Assembly (NCBI GenBank): GCA_013791905.1
Contig: VMSX01000011.1
Coordinates: 372,001-436,000, forward strand
Direction of reading: 5' to 3'
Source: Rhodocyclaceae bacterium
Lineage (GTDB): Bacteria > Pseudomonadota > Gammaproteobacteria > Burkholderiales > Rhodocyclaceae
Length of the DNA stretch: 64,000 nt
The notes beneath the pieces were generated by a model. It saw only the letters and a program-made list of their open reading frames with translations. It made no database searches and had not been told where the DNA came from. This document shows, piece by piece, positions 32,982 through 42,185 of this stretch (position 1 is its first letter; the number at the start of each line of letters is the position of its first letter). The translations under genes and the position numbers were made by a program.

Positions 32982-34219
32982 GCAATGAAAAACACCGCGA
33001 CCTGATCGTCGGCCTGGATATCGGCACGTCGAAGATCGTCGCCATCGTCGCCGAACTGAATCAGGAAGGGCAACTCGCCATTCTCGGCATCGGCACGCAG
33101 GGCACCCAGGACACGCGCGGCCTGAAAAAAGGCGTGGTGGTCAATATCGAGGCCACCGTCAGCAGCATCTCGAAGGCCATCGCCGAGGTGGAAATGATGG
33201 CCGGCTGCAAGGTCCGCGAAGTCTATACCGGCATCGCCGGCGGCCACATCAAGAGCAAGGATTCCAACGGCATGGCCGTGGTGCGCGACAAGGAGGTCAC
33301 CCAGTACGATGTTGCGCGCGCCATCGAGGCCGCCAATGCCACGCCGATTTCGGCCGACGACCAGATCCTCCACACCCTGGTGCAGGAATTCATCGTCGAT
33401 GGCCAGGACGGCGTGAAAGAGCCGATCGGCATGGATGCCAAACGGCTGGAGGTGAAAGTGCATCTGGTCACCGGTGCCGTCACCGCCGTGCAGAACATTG
33501 TCAAATGCGTGCGTCGCTGCGGTCTGGAGGTGGTCGATCTGGTGCTGCAACCGCTTGCCTCAGGCAATGCGGTGCTGACCGACGACGAGAAGGACGTCGG
33601 CGTCTGCCTGGTCGACATCGGCGGCGGCACCACCGATATTGCCGTCTTCAGCCAAGGCGCCATCCGCCATACATCGGTCATCTCGATTGCCGGCGACCAG
33701 ATCACTGCCGACATCGGCATTGCATTGCGTACCTCGACGCAGGATGCCGAGGAAATCAAGCTGCGCTACGGGGTTGCCCTGCAACAACTGGCCGATCCGG
33801 AGGAGATGCTCGAAGTGCCAGGCGTCGGCGAGCGGCCGGCCTCCAGCCTGTCGCGCCAGACGCTGGCGGGCTTCATCCAGCCGCGCGTCGAAGAGATTTT
33901 TCAGAAGGTGCAGGACGAACTGGTCAGAAGCGGCTATGCGCGACTGTTGCGCGCCGGCATCGTACTGACCGGCGGCACTGCACAAATGCCGGGCATGACC
34001 CAGCTTGGCGAAGAGATTTTTCACAACACGGTCAAGGTCGGCACACCGCATTACTCAGGCAACCTGCGCGACTTCGTGAAAAACCCCCGCTACGCGTCGG
34101 CGATGGGCTTGTTGATGGAAGGTGTGGCACAGAAACAGCGCGGGCTCAAGGACCAGGGCCCGATGACGATGGGACAGGCCGTGACGCGCATGCGCGCCTG
34201 GTTTGCACGGAATCTTTAA
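32978..34219 (+). CDS. ftsA: Cell division protein FtsA
   Basis: Actin-like ATPase that tethers FtsZ to the membrane. 413 aa: LIVGLDIGTSKIVAIVAE (phosphate 1), CLVDIGGGTTDIAVF (phosphate 2), GIVLTGGTAQMPGM (adenosine) and an amphipathic C-terminal helix (VTRMRAWFARNL). A 134-nt spacer follows before ftsZ. Confidence 0.97.
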   Translation: MSNEKHRDLIVGLDIGTSKIVAIVAELNQEGQLAILGIGTQGTQDTRGLKKGVVVNIEATVSSISKAIAEVEMMAGCKVREVYTGIAGGHIKSKDSNGMAVVRDKEVTQYDVARAIEAANATPISADDQILHTLVQEFIVDGQDGVKEPIGMDAKRLEVKVHLVTGAVTAVQNIVKCVRRCGLEVVDLVLQPLASGNAVLTDDEKDVGVCLVDIGGGTTDIAVFSQGAIRHTSVISIAGDQITADIGIALRTSTQDAEEIKLRYGVALQQLADPEEMLEVPGVGERPASSLSRQTLAGFIQPRVEEIFQKVQDELVRSGYARLLRAGIVLTGGTAQMPGMTQLGEEIFHNTVKVGTPHYSGNLRDFVKNPRYASAMGLLMEGVAQKQRGLKDQGPMTMGQAVTRMRAWFARNL

Positions 34220-34220
34220 C

Positions 34221-34283
34221 GTGAAAGCCATGGCTTTCCCATTAAAGATCAAGAGTACGAACAAGGGGAGACTTCCCCTTGTT
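34221..34283 (+). promoter_or_regulatory. Hairpins in the ftsA-ftsZ spacer
   Basis: A perfect palindrome GAAAGCCATGGCTTTC (34221-34236) is followed by ACAAGGGGAG-ACTTCCCCTTGT (34260-34281, stem of about 9 bp). Either could attenuate readthrough or set separate ftsZ expression. No strong promoter is obvious. ftsZ has its own strong ribosome-binding site AGGAGAGG. Confidence 0.45.
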
Positions 34284-34353
34284 TATCCCCCGTAAAACGG
34301 TGCCATGAATTGAATTTGTCCGATTTATTTTTAGCAACAAAAGGAGAGGCGAA

Positions 34354-35544
34354 ATGTTTGAAATCATAGATAGAGACCCTAACGCCACCATTATTAAGGT
34401 GATCGGTGTCGGTGGCGCCGGCGGCAATGCCGTCGAACACATGATCCGCGAAGGCGTAGGCGGCGTGGAATTCATCTGCTGCAATACCGACGCCCAGGCA
34501 CTCAAGAACTCCTCGGCCGGCACCAAACTGCAGCTCGGCCCCGGCTTGGGTGCGGGCGGCAAGCCGGAGCGCGCGCGCGAACACGCACAGAACGAACGCG
34601 AGAAGATCGCCGAGGCGCTCGCCGGCGCGCACATGGCCTTCATCACCGCCGGAATGGGCGGCGGCACCGGCACCGGTGCCGCGCCGGTCATCGCCGAAGT
34701 GGCGCGCGAACTGGGCATTCTCACGGTAGCCGTCGTCACCAAACCCTTCGAGTTCGAGGGGCGCCGCAATAAACTTGCCGAAGAAGGACTGGCCGAACTC
34801 GGCCTGCATGTCGATTCGCTGATCGTCGTCCTCAACGAAAAACTGATGGAAGTGCTCGGCGAGGAAGTCAGCATGCTCGACGCCTTCAAGTCGGCCGACA
34901 ACGTGCTGAAGAATGCCGTTGGCGGCATTGCCGAGATCATCAACGTGCCGGGTCTGGTGAACGTGGACTTTGAAGACGTGCGCACCGTGATGGGCGAGAT
35001 GGGCAAGGCCATGATGGGTTCGGCCGCCGCAGCGGGCGTCGATCGCGCCCGCCTGGCCGCCGAGTCCGCCGTTGCCAGCCCGTTGCTGGAAGGCATCGAA
35101 CTCTCCGGCGCACGCGGCGTGCTGGTGAATATCACCGCCAGCGGCTCACTCGGCCTCAAGGAATACAAGGAAGTGATGGCCACCATCCGCAACTACACCG
35201 CGCCCGACGCCACCGTAATTTGCGGCGCAGTGTTCGACGATGCGATGGAGGACCAGTTGCGCGTAACGGTCGTCGCGACGGGTCTCGGCTCGGCTGCGCT
35301 GGCACGGCGCAAACCGGAACTGAAAGCCTATGTCACCGAGGGGATCGGCCTGCGCACCGGTACCGACAACCTGCCGCTCGGCACCGGCATGTCGGCAGCC
35401 ACCGTTGGTACCTCGGGTAGCCTCGACCTGGAAGGCATGTTCGTCAGCAATCGCGGCAGCCGCGACAATCGTGCGCAAGCCATGTCCGATACCGGCATGG
35501 ACAAGTACGATATCCCCGCCTTTCTGCGTAAGCAGGCGGACTAA
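34354..35544 (+). CDS. ftsZ: Cell division GTPase FtsZ
   Basis: Tubulin homologue that forms the Z-ring. 396 aa: IKVIGVGGAGGNAVEHM, the tubulin signature GGGTGTGAAPVIAE, T7 loop NVDFEDVRTVM, a linker, and the C-terminal peptide DKYDIPAFLRKQAD that binds FtsA and ZipA. It is the last gene of the cluster. The usual lpxC does not follow; instead an R1 element and the convergent rsmA do. Confidence 0.98.
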   Translation: MFEIIDRDPNATIIKVIGVGGAGGNAVEHMIREGVGGVEFICCNTDAQALKNSSAGTKLQLGPGLGAGGKPERAREHAQNEREKIAEALAGAHMAFITAGMGGGTGTGAAPVIAEVARELGILTVAVVTKPFEFEGRRNKLAEEGLAELGLHVDSLIVVLNEKLMEVLGEEVSMLDAFKSADNVLKNAVGGIAEIINVPGLVNVDFEDVRTVMGEMGKAMMGSAAAAGVDRARLAAESAVASPLLEGIELSGARGVLVNITASGSLGLKEYKEVMATIRNYTAPDATVICGAVFDDAMEDQLRVTVVATGLGSAALARRKPELKAYVTEGIGLRTGTDNLPLGTGMSAATVGTSGSLDLEGMFVSNRGSRDNRAQAMSDTGMDKYDIPAFLRKQAD

Positions 35545-35582
35545 CTTTCATGATGCGCAGGCTACGCCCCCGATCATGAAAA

Positions 35583-35726
35583 ACGCCCGCCCCCCTTCGC
35601 CCCCCTCGCGGGTGGTTCCAAATGGCTCGCTGGCGCTCGCCTATCACGGGGCGCTCTTTCCAGTGCGGGTGCGGATTGCGGCTGCGCCGCGTGCCGCGTT
35701 TGCTTGGGGCGGCCCGGCGCAAACGC
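35583..35726 (+). repeat. R1 element (full type) after ftsZ
   Basis: GCCCGCCCCCCTTCGCC with CCCCTCGCGGG, TGGCTCGCTGGCGCTCGCC, GCGGATTGCGGCTGCGCCGC, then the core TTGGGGCGGCCCGGC (35704-35718) between arms GCGTTTGC and GCAAACGC, 8 bp perfect. It lies in the ftsZ direction, 39 nt after its stop, in a convergent intergenic region. Confidence 0.92.
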
Positions 35727-35784
35727 TGTGCTTTTAACGCCAAGCATCTCGAAATAATCTCCGGGGAATCGCTTCCCCCGGGGA

Positions 35785-36627
35785 TTATTTCGTTTGGGTT
35801 TGTTGCGCGGCCAGCACATTCGCCAGCCGCACAAAGTCAGCAACCGCCAGCGTCTCGGCGCGCGCCGTCGGTGCAAAACCCTGCGCCTCCAGCAAGGCCT
35901 CGCCACCAAATTCTTTTAGCGTATTTCGCAACATTTTGCGCCGCTGGGAAAAGGCTGCCTTCACCAGGCGTGCAAACAGTTCCGGATCGGCCGCCGTACC
36001 CGCTGCGGGGCATTTCATCTCACCAGTCCCATGGGGATTTCCTTCGGTCACGCCGACTTTTAACGGGATCATGCGCACCACTGCCGAATCGACTTTCGGC
36101 GCCGGGTTGAATGAACCCGGCGGCACGATGAACAGTCGCTCCATGCTGTAGCGATATTGCAGCATCACCGACAGCCGACCATAGTCGCCACCGCCCGGTG
36201 CGGCCACCATGCGGTCAACCACTTCCTTTTGCAGCATGAAGTGCATCTCGCTCACCACCGCGGCGTATTCGGCCAGATGGAACAAGAGGGGGCTGGAGAT
36301 GTTGTAAGGCAGGTTGCCGACAATCTTGAGCAGGCCACTGGACGACAGGGCGCCAAAATCGAATTCCAGCGCATCGCCGGCATGGATGGTGAGCCGTTCG
36401 GGAGGAAAACGCTGGCGCAGGCGCTCGATCAGGTCGCGGTCGATTTCGACCACATGCAGATGTTCGAGCCGATCGAGCAAGGGTTCCGTCAATGCGCCCA
36501 GCCCCGGCCCGATCTCCACCACGGTATCGCCCGCGCGTGGGGCAACCGCATCGACAATTTTGCGGATGATGCCCGGCGAAACGAGAAAGTTTTGTCCAAA
36601 GCGCTTGCGCGGCTGATGTCCCTTCAT
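35785..36627 (-). CDS. rsmA: 16S rRNA (A1518/A1519-N6)-dimethyltransferase
   Basis: Dimethylates two adenines in helix 45 of 16S rRNA late in assembly. 280 aa: [35 protein letters not shown] (SAM), GDALEFDF and the catalytic [21 protein letters not shown] precedes ATG 36627. Between VRMIPL and [12 protein letters not shown] lies [20 protein letters not shown], encoded by a long-form R2 element, making the protein some 20 aa longer than relatives in a C-terminal loop. It is co-directional with pdxA, surA and lptD. Confidence 0.96.
   Translation of the reverse strand: MKGHQPRKRFGQNFLVSPGIIRKIVDAVAPRAGDTVVEIGPGLGALTEPLLDRLEHLHVVEIDRDLIERLRQRFPPERLTIHAGDALEFDFGALSSSGLLKIVGNLPYNISSPLLFHLAEYAAVVSEMHFMLQKEVVDRMVAAPGGGDYGRLSVMLQYRYSMERLFIVPPGSFNPAPKVDSAVVRMIPLKVGVTEGNPHGTGEMKCPAAGTAADPELFARLVKAAFSQRRKMLRNTLKEFGGEALLEAQGFAPTARAETLAVADFVRLANVLAAQQTQTK
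36021..36061 (-). repeat. R2 element (long form) inside rsmA
   Basis: CACCAGTCCCATGGGGATTT then CCTTCGGTCACGCCGACTTTT, the inverse of the long-form sequence in uvrA. It is read in frame as [13 protein letters not shown]. The distal half seems altered (GCCGTACCCGCTGCGG, about 35993-36008). Confidence 0.85.
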
Positions 36628-36647
36628 GCCCCCTCCGCATGGAATGT

Positions 36648-36795
36648 GGCAATGGCGCAAGCCCGGCGCCGGGCCGTCACGCGCCGGAGGCGCAATCCGT
36701 AGCGCAGACAACCCGGTGCCGCCCATGGTATTCGAGCGCAGCGAGCAAACATCACCCCCTTTCCCCGGGAAGGGGGGTGGGGGGGAGGGGGACCA
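36648..36795 (-). repeat. Degenerate R1 element between pdxA and rsmA
   Basis: In minus orientation one sees CCCCCACCCCCCTTCCCGGG (M1), TGCTCGCTGCGCTCG (M2), GCGGATTGCGCCTCCGGCGCG (M4) and a worn core with CGGCCCGGCGCCGGG. The pdxA reading frame runs into M1 and stops at the element's own TGA (36752-36754). Confidence 0.7.
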
Positions 36796-37711
36796 GACGA
36801 CTCATATCGATCGCCGCCGCGACTGCGGCAAACAGGCTGGTTGACGACGCCTTGCCGGTGCCGGCCAGGTCGAGCGCCGTACCGTGGTCGACCGAAGTGC
36901 GAATGATCGGCAGGCCCAGCGTGACGTTGTAGCCTTCGTCAAAGGCCGCGTACTTCAGCACCCCCAGACCTTGGTCGTGATACATCGCCAGTTGGGCATG
37001 CGAGTCGGCCAGCACCTTTTTGGTGAACAGGGTGTCGGCCGGCAGCGGGCCGATCAGGTTCATGCCCTCCGCGCGCAATTTCTCCAGCACCGGGACGATC
37101 ACCTCGATCTCCTCGTGCCCCATGTGGCCGCCCTCGCCGGCATGCGGATTGAGGCCGGCCACGAGAATGCGCGGCTTTTCAAAACCAAACTTGCTGCGCA
37201 GCTCGGCGTGCAGGATGCGGATCGTCGTTTCCAATTCGGACGGCGTAATGGCGGCGGCGACATCCTTCAGCGGCAAGTGCGTGGTCGCCAGCGCCACATG
37301 CAAACCGGCGCCGGCCAGCATCATTACCACGCGCGGCGTGCCGGTTTTTTCCGCCAGATACTCGGTATGACCGGTGAAGGGTATGCCGGCGTCGTTGATG
37401 ATGCCCTTGTGCACCGGCGCGGTAACCATGGCGGCGAACTCACCCGAGCGGCAGCCCGCCAGCGCACGATCAAGGAGTGCCAGCACATAGGACGCGTTCG
37501 CCATGTCCGGGAAGCCCGGCTGGCTGGGTACAGCCAGCGGCACATGCAGAATGTCGAGGCGCTCCAGACTCAGTCCGAGCTGGCGTGCCCGGGTGGCCAT
37601 CAGGGTTTCGTCGCCCAGCACGACAATGCGCGCCGGGAGATTGCAGTCGGCCAGCGCGAGGCAGATTTCCGGACCAATGCCGGCCGGTTCGCCAGAAGTA
37701 ACGGCAATCAC
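36752..37711 (-). CDS. pdxA: 4-hydroxythreonine-4-phosphate dehydrogenase
   Basis: Oxidises 4-phosphohydroxy-L-threonine in pyridoxal phosphate synthesis. 319 aa from GTG 37711, which has GGAGG 7 nt upstream (an in-frame TTG at 37831 lacks such a site). Motifs: [40 protein letters not shown] (metal His), [15 protein letters not shown] and [13 protein letters not shown] with [16 protein letters not shown]. The last residues, [12 protein letters not shown] and stop, are supplied by an R1 element. Part of the conserved lptD-surA-pdxA-rsmA run. Confidence 0.95.
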   Translation of the reverse strand: MIAVTSGEPAGIGPEICLALADCNLPARIVVLGDETLMATRARQLGLSLERLDILHVPLAVPSQPGFPDMANASYVLALLDRALAGCRSGEFAAMVTAPVHKGIINDAGIPFTGHTEYLAEKTGTPRVVMMLAGAGLHVALATTHLPLKDVAAAITPSELETTIRILHAELRSKFGFEKPRILVAGLNPHAGEGGHMGHEEIEVIVPVLEKLRAEGMNLIGPLPADTLFTKKVLADSHAQLAMYHDQGLGVLKYAAFDEGYNVTLGLPIIRTSVDHGTALDLAGTGKASSTSLFAAVAAAIDMSRLVPLPPTPLPGERG

Positions 37712-37817
37712 CGGCTCGCCTCCACCCAGCCTACCCCACACCGGGAATGGCTCGGCCTGCGCGCCATGTTGTGGCGTGGCCGGTTGCGGGTTTAGCGCAC
37801 CGATTGGCGCCAGGCGA

Positions 37818-39122
37818 TCAGCGCTCTTCAAGTCGAAACTCTACATGGGCGCGGTCACGTAATTGCCGCAACCAGTCTTCGTAAGCCTCGTCGGACTTGC
37901 GCTCGCGCAGGGCCTGCTTGGCCACCAGGCGCTTTCGCTCATCACCGGCCTCGGCGTTCTTGCGCTCCAGTACCTGGATCAGGTGCCAACCGAACGGCGA
38001 CTGCACCGGGGCGCTGGTCTCGCCTGGCTTCATGGCATCCATCGCCCGCTCGAATTCCGGTACGGTATCGCCCTGATACAGCCAGCCCAGATCGCCGCCC
38101 TTGGCCGCCGACAGATCGTTCGAGTGCAGGCGCGCAAGTTCGGCGAAATCGGCACCGTTGTCCAGGCGCTCTTTGAGTCCGGCCAGTTTGTGGCGCGCCT
38201 CTTCGGACGATATCAGCTCATTCACCTTGAGCAGGATATGCCGGGCACGCGTCTGGCGAATGGTGCTGCCGACCATGCTGCCGCCGCGCCGCTCGAACAG
38301 CTTGACGATATGGAAGCCGGCCGGACTGCGCAGGATGCCGCTCGTCTCGCCCGGCTTCAGCTTGGCAATGGCATCGGCGTACAGGGTAGGCAGCCGGTCG
38401 GCCGGACGCGGCTCCAGCATGCCGCCGGACATGGCGTCGGCCGCCTCGGAATAGCTGGCGGCAACCTGGGCAAAATCCTGGCCACCCTTGATGCGCGCCA
38501 GGGCCTCCTCGGCGCGCGCGCGCAACTGGGCCAACTTGATTGGGTTGGCCTGCTCCGGCACGCGTACGATGATATGGCCGAGCGCGACCAGCGCAGCCTG
38601 ATCGGCCTGCTCGGGGTGGGCAAGATAATTGTCGATTTCGCCATCGGACACAACGATGCGATTTTCGACTTCGCGCTCGCGCAAGCGGGAAATGATCATC
38701 TCGTCGCGTATTTCTTCACGAAAACGCCGCCAATCAATACCGTCCCGTTCAAGGGCTGCCCGAAAATCGGCAAGCGCCATGCGGTTGTTTTCGGCGATGC
38801 GGCGCAAGGCGACATCGAGCTCGGCATCCGGGATCCGCAGGCCCGTTTCATTGGCGAACTGCTTTTGCAAGCGATCGACGATCAACCGTTCCAGCAACTG
38901 CTTTTCCAGCACCTCGCGCGGCGGCGGCGGCGTGCCGCGCTGCCGCAACTGGCGCTCGACATTGGCCAGTCGGTCGCGCAATTCATTCTGGGTAATTACC
39001 TCGTCATTGACGACGACGATGACCCGATCGATGGCAATCGGCACAACCGGCTTGCGGGCTTGCGCGGAGGCCAGGGACGGCAACAGGGTCAGGCACATCA
39101 GGAATATGGGCAGAAGTCTCAT
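37818..39122 (-). CDS. surA: Periplasmic chaperone/peptidyl-prolyl isomerase SurA
   Basis: Escorts outer-membrane proteins, including LptD, through the periplasm. 434 aa: signal peptide (MRLLPIFLMCLTLLPSLASA), N-terminal chaperone region (DRVIVVVNDEVITQNELRDR), parvulin domain 1 (ALGHIIVRVPEQ ... SPAGFHIVKLFERRG), parvulin domain 2 (RARHILLKVNEL ... SPFGWHLIQVLERKN) and a C-terminal helix. It lies 15 nt downstream of lptD, its main client. Confidence 0.96.
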   Translation of the reverse strand: MRLLPIFLMCLTLLPSLASAQARKPVVPIAIDRVIVVVNDEVITQNELRDRLANVERQLRQRGTPPPPREVLEKQLLERLIVDRLQKQFANETGLRIPDAELDVALRRIAENNRMALADFRAALERDGIDWRRFREEIRDEMIISRLREREVENRIVVSDGEIDNYLAHPEQADQAALVALGHIIVRVPEQANPIKLAQLRARAEEALARIKGGQDFAQVAASYSEAADAMSGGMLEPRPADRLPTLYADAIAKLKPGETSGILRSPAGFHIVKLFERRGGSMVGSTIRQTRARHILLKVNELISSEEARHKLAGLKERLDNGADFAELARLHSNDLSAAKGGDLGWLYQGDTVPEFERAMDAMKPGETSAPVQSPFGWHLIQVLERKNAEAGDERKRLVAKQALRERKSDEAYEDWLRQLRDRAHVEFRLEER

Positions 39123-39137
39123 TGACAGTCAGTCTGG

Positions 39138-42071
39138 TTATTGGGCAGCAAATACAGGATCGGCAGTGGGTTGATTGATGATGCCATAGCCGGGAATGTT
39201 GCGCCGGAGCAGCTCCAGCGGGTTGGAACCGATGCGCGAAAAATCATTCAGCTCCAACTGGAAAAACGTCGCGGTTGTTGGCTTGTCGGCGATCGTGGCC
39301 AGTCGCTGAACGACAAAGCGGCCAACCCAGCAGCCCGCGTTGTATTCGATGCCACCAATGGTTTCGATGACGCGGCTTTCCTTCGTCGAATAATTGTAGC
39401 GACCCACGGCATGCCAGCCACCGCCCAGCGGCAACTGTGCCGACACATCGATCTGGCCAAGCAGTTCGCGAGCATAGCGGTAGCCAGCGTTGAATATCTG
39501 GCCCGGGGCCGGGTGGTAGCGACCGCCGACCGTAAGCCGTTCGGTCAGTTTGTCGCGTGGGTTGTACTGCCAGCCAAAATCGGCATAGGTTTTAGGCAGA
39601 ACCTGACCGGAAAGTGCTGCCAGAATATCTGCCGAGCGGCCGGTGCGTGCCGTTTCTCCGGGCAAGGTCACCTCCTGGAGCGTGAAATAATGCAACTGAC
39701 CGAGGGTGGCACGCAGCATTTCGGCACCGGTGGTCGGATCAAGCAGACGCGAAGTCACTGCCAGGGTGACTTGGTTGGCGTTGGCAATGCGGTCACCGCC
39801 CGCGTAGCGATTTTCAGCGAACATCTGGGCATGGCTGAAGCTGGCTATGCCAGTGTCAAAGACGGGCAACTTGCTCTGATCGCGGGTTGGCACATACAAG
39901 TAGTAGGCGCGCGGTTCGAGTGTCTGCTGCAGCGAGCGACCGAACCAGTTGGTGTCGCGTTCCATGACAAAACCACCATCGACGCTGAAGATCGGCAGCG
40001 CACGATTCTGTTGGTCCGGCACATTTTTCCGGTAATCCGTTGCCGCCAGACGCTCCTGCCCGCTCAACTGGTAGTGAGTGGAGTGGAAACCGACTTTTGG
40101 TGTCAGCCAGAATGCCGAGGTAGCATACGGCAGCGATAGTTGCGGGTAGAGCGTGGTGCGCTTGCCGAGCAATTCCGTCGGATGATCAAAATTCACGTAC
40201 TCCGCATTCATGTTGAATGCCATTCCAAGCGGAAGATCGTAGCGATTGGCTGCACCCGTCAACTGCGGCAGGCGACGGTAGGGGGACGGCAGATCCTGCA
40301 GGGTCTGATACGTTTGCACATTCAAGGCTGCGCTATACCAGGGCCCGCCGTAGCTCAAGACACCCTGGCGCAGCAGGTTGCCTTGCGATACAGCCGCCAC
40401 ACGTGTCGACAGGTCGCTGAAATAATTGTCGTCGGAAACGCCATTGAGGTTCAGTGCTGCCGAGAAACCATGGCCCAGCGTCTGATTGTGGAGAAGCGCA
40501 TAGCCATAACGATCGCGATTGGCCAGTTTGTCGTCAGGCAGGTATTCGACACGCGCCTGACCGCTGTGAGTGTAATCAAGGTAACGGAATTCGGTATTCA
40601 GTTGCAGGCCTCGGCGCGACATCAGGCGTGGCGCAATCGTCGCATCCATGTTGGGCGCAATATTCCAGTACCAGGGCATCGTCACCTCGAGGCCGCTCTT
40701 GCTGGTAGTCCCGATCGTCGGCGTCAGCAGGCCGCTCTTTCTGTCGTTGTTGAGCGGGAAGCTGAGCCATGGTGTGTACAGGAATGGCACATCCTTGAAG
40801 CGAACCGTGGCATGACGAGCTACGCCGGTCGCAGTGGTGTAATCGAGATCGAGTTCATCAACAACCATCTCCCAGTCGCGCTGGGACGACTGGCAGGTAC
40901 TGTAGGTCGCTTTCTTCAGGTGGTACAGATCCTCGCCACGAAACTCAAGGCGTTCGGCGCTGCCGCTCGCCGTCACGACTGAGCGGGGCAACATTTTTCC
41001 GGTCGTCGCGAACACCTTCCCATCAGGGCCGACTGCTGGCAACCCGCCCATGGTCAACGCTGGTTCTGGTACGTCCTTGGGCTGACTTCTGATGGTGTAG
41101 GCGGGCGACTCGAATTCGCCGGTGCTGCCTGCCATACGCATGCGCAGACGTGGGCCGGTGATGACGGAATCCGGACTGGTCAGGCGCACGTCACCAATCG
41201 CCTCCACTTCATCCTCAGCCTGGCGGTAAATAATGCGATCGGCCCGCAAGGTGTCGTCTGCGCGTTGCAACTCGGCCTCGCCGGCGGCGACTATTTCGAC
41301 CTCATTGATGCCGCTGATATTGCGCGCCCTCACCAGGGTCGGCGCGGATTTCTTGTCGATAGGTGTTGACGACTTGGTGGCAAAGTCGGGAATAACGCCA
41401 GCGGCGACATGTGCGGAATACAGGGGAGCCAATGCAGAACGTTCTGCCACTTCGGGCGGACGCTCCGCTAACTTTGGAGATTGCACTGCGGCGCCCAACA
41501 GGCCCGGATCCACACGTAGCGATGTCAAATTTTGCGGACCTTTGACTGCCGTATTAGCCACTGGAGCCGCAGCCAGAACTGGCGCAGATACGGCGGCCGG
41601 GCGTGGCGTGGGGGACACCGGCTTGGCTGGGGTCGACACTTGTGCAGGCGCTGCCGCTGGCACCTGCTGTGGTCGTACATCTGCAGCGACAGACAGATCT
41701 TGCGGTGCGGACGGCGGCATCACCCGGCTCACCTCAACGTCACCGCTTTTCGGGGCGACCGGTTTGACCACGCCCGTGGCGGCAGCCTGCCCCGCAACCC
41801 GACCTGCCTGACTAACGATCCTGTCTGATTCAGCCTTTTCTGCTGGCTGCGCCGGCACTGCAGTTTGGGCCGGCTGTTGCTGAACAGACGGTGCGGATGG
41901 CGCTGGCGACGGCTTGATCGGGGCGCCTCCCAGCAGGGCAGGATCAACGCGCAGGGTTGGCAGATTTTCGCCGGCTGCAGCAAAGCCGCTGATCGCAATG
42001 ACGCCACTGGCGCTGGCGAACGCCAGCCAGCCCAATGTTTTCACCGCCCGCCGAAGCCATGCCAATAACAT
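39138..42071 (-). CDS. lptD: LPS-assembly protein LptD
   Basis: Outer-membrane barrel that, with LptE, inserts lipopolysaccharide. 977 aa, against about 750-800 in relatives. The excess is a Pro/Ala-rich N-terminal region (residues about 35-235) that contains two related motifs, LRVDPALLGGAP and LRVDPGLLGAAV. An LptA-like domain (ARNISGINEVEIVAAGEAEL ... TGPRLRMRM) and the barrel follow. Only two cysteines are evident in the mature part (YSTCQSS and NAGCWVG), suggesting one interdomain disulfide where E. coli uses two. Confidence 0.95.
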   Translation of the reverse strand: MLLAWLRRAVKTLGWLAFASASGVIAISGFAAAGENLPTLRVDPALLGGAPIKPSPAPSAPSVQQQPAQTAVPAQPAEKAESDRIVSQAGRVAGQAAATGVVKPVAPKSGDVEVSRVMPPSAPQDLSVAADVRPQQVPAAAPAQVSTPAKPVSPTPRPAAVSAPVLAAAPVANTAVKGPQNLTSLRVDPGLLGAAVQSPKLAERPPEVAERSALAPLYSAHVAAGVIPDFATKSSTPIDKKSAPTLVRARNISGINEVEIVAAGEAELQRADDTLRADRIIYRQAEDEVEAIGDVRLTSPDSVITGPRLRMRMAGSTGEFESPAYTIRSQPKDVPEPALTMGGLPAVGPDGKVFATTGKMLPRSVVTASGSAERLEFRGEDLYHLKKATYSTCQSSQRDWEMVVDELDLDYTTATGVARHATVRFKDVPFLYTPWLSFPLNNDRKSGLLTPTIGTTSKSGLEVTMPWYWNIAPNMDATIAPRLMSRRGLQLNTEFRYLDYTHSGQARVEYLPDDKLANRDRYGYALLHNQTLGHGFSAALNLNGVSDDNYFSDLSTRVAAVSQGNLLRQGVLSYGGPWYSAALNVQTYQTLQDLPSPYRRLPQLTGAANRYDLPLGMAFNMNAEYVNFDHPTELLGKRTTLYPQLSLPYATSAFWLTPKVGFHSTHYQLSGQERLAATDYRKNVPDQQNRALPIFSVDGGFVMERDTNWFGRSLQQTLEPRAYYLYVPTRDQSKLPVFDTGIASFSHAQMFAENRYAGGDRIANANQVTLAVTSRLLDPTTGAEMLRATLGQLHYFTLQEVTLPGETARTGRSADILAALSGQVLPKTYADFGWQYNPRDKLTERLTVGGRYHPAPGQIFNAGYRYARELLGQIDVSAQLPLGGGWHAVGRYNYSTKESRVIETIGGIEYNAGCWVGRFVVQRLATIADKPTTATFFQLELNDFSRIGSNPLELLRRNIPGYGIINQPTADPVFAAQ

Positions 42072-42146
42072 CGTTGCCGTATTTTTATCCGTGCTGAGCG
42101 CCGGGGTGCCCGGGCGCCCACGCCCTGGTGCCAGCTAAGCCAATGG

Positions 42147-42163
42147 TAGAATTTGCGATTCTA
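42147..42163. promoter_or_regulatory. Palindrome in the lptD-amgK divergent region
   Basis: TAGAAT-TTGCG-ATTCTA lies between the two divergent start codons, and each arm resembles a -10 hexamer. It could be a bidirectional promoter element or an operator shared by lptD and amgK. No clear -35 boxes are visible. Confidence 0.4.
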
Positions 42164-42185
42164 TCATTTGAGCGGAATTCCTTGC

